DNA of 64,000 bases. It comes from an uncultured Lachnospiraceae bacterium. Lineage in GTDB: Bacteria > Bacillota > Clostridia > Lachnospirales > Lachnospiraceae. The notes under the pieces were generated by a model that saw only the letters and a list, made by a program, of their open reading frames with translations, ran no database searches and was not told the origin of the DNA. The stretch covers positions 1 through 64,000 of the forward strand of contig CAMVPR010000010.1 in NCBI GenBank assembly GCA_947169385.1, written 5' to 3'. The translations under genes were made by a program, and so were the position numbers. Below, piece after piece: positions 61,042 to 64,000 of the stretch (positions are counted from its first letter, which is position 1; the number at the start of each line of letters is the position of its first letter).

Positions 61042-62544
61042 TTAATAAGATATAACTCTTTCAAATGTAAATGGACTGTCCGGTATGACATTTGGAAAAA
61101 CAGGCACAGTCGACGCCTTGACTTTTACCTTGAACGAAAACAACATTCGGTCAATTGAAAAATCAGGGTTATCCTGTCTACCCAGCGCATCCATTAGAGT
61201 AATCATTCTCTTATACTTAAGATCTTCATCCGGCATGGTAATCATCATAAGAGTGAGATAATCTTCATAACTCATGCCCTTCTTAGTACTACTATCACCA
61301 GTTTTACTTATAAGCATAGATATAAAATTCTTAAAATTCAGCTTAAATGTTTCTTTGGTAGGAATAACAGGAACCTTGCCGTCGCTTAAAAGGCACCTTA
61401 CATCAATTATAGTTTCCGAGTATGCTAAAACCCCTAGAAGAAGGTAGGTGATAACTTCAATAAGCCCAGGGTTCCCCGTTGCGCCAACTAAAGCAACGGC
61501 AAGTTCTCTAGCTTCGGTATTATGCTCAACGCTCTTAACCACATACAGATAATTAGCCGGAAATCTCAACGCTATAATCCTATCAACAACAGCTTTTAGA
61601 TTAGCGGTATCATTTTCTTTGCCACATATAAGATACTCCATCTGGCACATTGCATCAGAACTTCCGTCAGGCGTATAGTGACCAAAATAATCTTTAGCAT
61701 ATTGAACTGTAAGTGCAAGATTAGCAAGGTCGTTACCTTTCTTATTTATCTTAGGCTTGTCTAGCATGTCGCTCAACTCGTCAGCGTCCTTAAACTCAAT
61801 CTTTGAAGATTTATCTTTACTCTTATCTATGATATTCTCGTCTTTAAATATCTCCCTTAAACCATAGTCTTTATCAGAGACGCTGTTCTCTCCCATAACA
61901 AGCGATAACACTCCCTTGTCAAGAGTCTTCTTAAACTCTTTTCTCGGATCCTTAACCTCCTCTTTGTTATCGGAAGGTTTTACCTTGGTGTCATCTTCCT
62001 TCCATTCATCTTGCTTTCTCTTACTCTCTTTGACATCTTCTCTCGCTTTCTTTATATCAGCCTCGTCATCCTTGTCACTGATATCAATGATCTTCTCAAT
62101 CCCGTCGTATGCAACCTGGTATTTCATAAGCTCCCTTATCTCGTTAAGCATATACTCGGGATCGTCAATCAGATACCTTCTGTCCTCAATATTCACCTCG
62201 TCAACCAAATATCTGTTAATGGAAGTCTTAAAACTGTTGCAATCCGGAACCTGATTAAGCATATACTCATTGAACTTCAATGAAAGTGCATTGTAGTTGT
62301 CACCACCATATCCCTCATCAAGGGCCAAAACTCCATAATTATCCCACAGGAATCTATTGTAATCCGCCATTGTTGACTCACCGGAGATTACAACACTTCT
62401 TGAGATTCTGCTCTTTTGAAGATATATGTGCATTCCTTCACAGACCGTCAGCATAAATATAAGAATGGCAGAAAGCATGAGGCTAAGCATGACGGTAATA
62501 TTGCCTTTGTTATTTATGTAAATGTGTTTTTTTATTCTTCGCAT
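61042..62544 (-). CDS. DUF5702 / TadG-like secreted protein of the Tad locus
   Basis: A 500-residue protein with an N-terminal TadE/TadG-type hydrophobic helix (NITVMLSLMLSAILIFMLTV) after a basic leader, then an extracellular region. The middle is Lys/Asp/Glu-rich (about 155-265). A second hydrophobic patch occurs near 355-385 (LIEVITYLLLGVLAYSETII). DUF5702 proteins occupy this place in clostridial Tad operons. GGAG lies seven bases before the ATG. Function inferred from context: a minor subunit or assembly factor of the pilus. Confidence 0.82.
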   Translation of the reverse strand: MRRIKKHIYINNKGNITVMLSLMLSAILIFMLTVCEGMHIYLQKSRISRSVVISGESTMADYNRFLWDNYGVLALDEGYGGDNYNALSLKFNEYMLNQVPDCNSFKTSINRYLVDEVNIEDRRYLIDDPEYMLNEIRELMKYQVAYDGIEKIIDISDKDDEADIKKAREDVKESKRKQDEWKEDDTKVKPSDNKEEVKDPRKEFKKTLDKGVLSLVMGENSVSDKDYGLREIFKDENIIDKSKDKSSKIEFKDADELSDMLDKPKINKKGNDLANLALTVQYAKDYFGHYTPDGSSDAMCQMEYLICGKENDTANLKAVVDRIIALRFPANYLYVVKSVEHNTEARELAVALVGATGNPGLIEVITYLLLGVLAYSETIIDVRCLLSDGKVPVIPTKETFKLNFKNFISMLISKTGDSSTKKGMSYEDYLTLMMITMPDEDLKYKRMITLMDALGRQDNPDFSIDRMLFSFKVKVKASTVPVFPNVIPDSPFTFERVISY

Positions 62545-62613
62545 ATCTCGTCTCCTTAGCTCTATGCTTTAGCTTTAGGGTTGTAGATTAAAAGCCCGCT
62601 TATATCCCAATTA

Positions 62614-62808
62614 TCAAGAACCCTTATAGACGCCTTCCGCGTCCTTTTTTATGCTCGACATAATGGAGTTAACCAAAGATGTTATCTGAGATTTAAATAT
62701 AATCACAAGAGATATCAGAACGACTATAATTAGAATCACCTCAACAACGCCCATTCCATCTTCGTCGGCAATAAAAGCATTCATTAAACTCTTAATCGAA
62801 CCCAGCAT
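62614..62808 (-). CDS. Flp-type IVb pilin
   Basis: A 64-residue prepilin. A short leader ends DEDGMGVVEVILIIVVLISL, with a Glu at the expected position after the cleavage site, followed by a membrane helix and a small C-terminal region. This is the size and layout of Flp pilins, the major subunit of Tad fibres. The ATG has GGAGG seven bases upstream. It lies between the TadC-like and DUF5702 genes. Confidence 0.9.
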   Translation of the reverse strand: MLGSIKSLMNAFIADEDGMGVVEVILIIVVLISLVIIFKSQITSLVNSIMSSIKKDAEGVYKGS

Positions 62809-62864
62809 CACTCTACCTCCTTTCTTAATATTTGACAGATGTCAAATGTTACCAATCTGCCATT

Positions 62865-64000
62865 TTATATTCCAAACGACATTATCGCAGGAACCATAAT
62901 TATTATCATAGACACCACGAGAAGGATTATCATCGGAAAGAGAAGCTTGGTTGACGCTTCCTCTCCTCGCTTTTTAGCATAGTCTCTCTGTTCTTTTAGA
63001 GCATTTGCTCTCTCCGCTTTAAGCATATCGAGCAGCTTGTTACTTCCTTTGGAATGATTTTGAATCAGTAGGTTCATCAACCTCACATAACACGGAAGCT
63101 TAAGTCTCTTAGATAATCTCTCGTAACTGACACTTTCAGAAACTCCGGAGTTGAGTTCATTCACCATAGCATTAATCTCGATGAACAAAGGATCCTCCTC
63201 CTCATGCTCACCGTTCACCATTCTAAGAAAAGAGCCCTTAATAGTTCCTCCGGCCTTCAGATAAAGAACCAGCTTGCTAACGAACTCCGCATATTCTTCT
63301 AACAACTTTCTCTCTCTTTCCTTAATTGAATAAGATAGTTCCTGCTTCTCCTTCATATATAGAAGCACAGGCGCAAGAATTATAAAGAATATAAACACAA
63401 ATGATGTATCCTTTTCATCACTTCCACTTAAGATAACTCCATCAATATTCCTTGGTATCTTAACCACTTTGTCAGAAGGATTATCTTCGTTTAGTTTATC
63501 TATCTCATCCTTTAGTTTCTTACTATTTAACTCGCTCTTATTTAGCACCTTCGGATATACAATCATCCTCTTAGTTTCAAGTCTTGTATCATCATTGTAT
63601 TTAAGCTTTAGAGTTATCTCTCCTACAATCTCTTTATCAATTTCTTCTATAAGCTCACCGCTTTGGTCAAATACATCATCAGGTTCAATCTGCCATTCAA
63701 CACTAAGAGGATTATCCGGCAAATGTTTCACAAGATTAAGAGACGAATCAATCCGGTCGTAATCTTCATTTTTACCTAGTGCAGTTTTAAATCCTTTATT
63801 AAACCCATCACTAAAAAACGCTTCTAATTCTTTAGCTTCATAATCTCTTTTAGATATTGTTACATCAAGTTCCTCTGTTGTTTCGTCTTGAAACGTAGCA
63901 TTTATCTTGACATCAATATCCTCTTCATCTTCCGCCGGTCGGGTGATTACTATCTCATTACTGTTCTCACTTTTATTAGCATAAATATCAGCCAAACCTA
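62865..64000 (-). CDS. TadC-like type II secretion F domain protein, 5' end outside the window
   Basis: At least 376 residues, open to the window edge, so the true start is probably beyond it. An extracytoplasmic region of about 190 residues (ATFQDETTEELDVTISKRDY; SVEWQIEPDDVFDQSGELI) precedes a membrane helix (VFIFFIILAPVLLYM) and a cytoplasmic TadC/GspF-like domain (LYLKAGGTIKGSFLRMVNGE) ending in a membrane helix. A signal peptide or first helix probably lies outside. TadC proteins are inner-membrane platforms of the Tad pilus. The long outer domain is not part of usual TadC proteins. Confidence 0.82.
   Translation of the reverse strand, partial: GLADIYANKSENSNEIVITRPAEDEEDIDVKINATFQDETTEELDVTISKRDYEAKELEAFFSDGFNKGFKTALGKNEDYDRIDSSLNLVKHLPDNPLSVEWQIEPDDVFDQSGELIEEIDKEIVGEITLKLKYNDDTRLETKRMIVYPKVLNKSELNSKKLKDEIDKLNEDNPSDKVVKIPRNIDGVILSGSDEKDTSFVFIFFIILAPVLLYMKEKQELSYSIKERERKLLEEYAEFVSKLVLYLKAGGTIKGSFLRMVNGEHEEEDPLFIEINAMVNELNSGVSESVSYERLSKRLKLPCYVRLMNLLIQNHSKGSNKLLDMLKAERANALKEQRDYAKKRGEEASTKLLFPMIILLVVSMIIIMVPAIMSFGI

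Overview
The window looks like chromosomal DNA of a low-GC anaerobic Firmicute, most likely a Lachnospiraceae member close to Butyrivibrio or Pseudobutyrivibrio. The grounds are AGGAGG-type ribosome sites, a Tad pilus locus of clostridial type with a DUF6382 gene, and many small palindromic repeats with a GGACGG core. The family assignment is inference. Nearly everything is read from the minus strand; one acetyltransferase gene is on the plus strand. I see no rRNA or tRNA gene, CRISPR array, insertion sequence, integrase or relaxase. No gene-free stretch exceeds about 270 bases.

Layout by position. Positions 1-12.3 kb hold signalling and envelope genes: an HD-GYP protein, a papain-family lipoprotein, a SpoIIE-type phosphatase, a fused beta-propeller/sensor/MFS protein, a DUF2156-type protein, a lipoprotein, and an AlgX-like plus MBOAT pair for O-acetylation of a surface polymer. 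Small palindromes lie between these genes and inside the AlgX-like gene. Positions 12.3-48.8 kb hold a type IV secretion-like apparatus: pilin-like subunit, VirD4 ATPase, VirB6-like protein, PrgI-VirB4 ATPase, a membrane-anchored lysozyme, giant secreted proteins, a CvpA-like protein, and three large proteins with no export signal. A LytS-like kinase, a membrane protein and a winged-helix response regulator sit in the middle. Positions 48.8-58.8 kb hold a sensory EAL protein and housekeeping genes (thioesterase, phosphofructokinase, recR, ebfC-type, dnaX, flavodoxin/SCP2, rhomboid). Positions 58.9-64 kb hold the distal part of a Tad pilus operon, cut by the window edge.

The main result is that seven promoters in the 12-49 kb region share one architecture: TGTTACNCTTTTGTTA (an 11-base-period direct repeat of TGTTAY), a fixed 9-base gap, then an extended -10 TGNTATAAT. 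They drive the pilin-VirD4-VirB6-VirB4-STAS operon, the giant surface protein-RsbW operon, a secreted beta-structured protein, the CvpA-like gene, and the three signal-less proteins (497, 1490 and 571 residues). Two of the last group, perhaps all three, share a short C-terminal motif, and the 1490-residue protein carries a papain-like Cys-His-Asn site. The kinase/regulator genes instead have a consensus sigma-A promoter. I propose a relaxase-less, chromosomal, coordinately regulated type IV protein secretion system with candidate substrates. A SpoIIE phosphatase, an RsbW-like kinase and an RsbV-like STAS protein nearby could form a partner switch that controls it.
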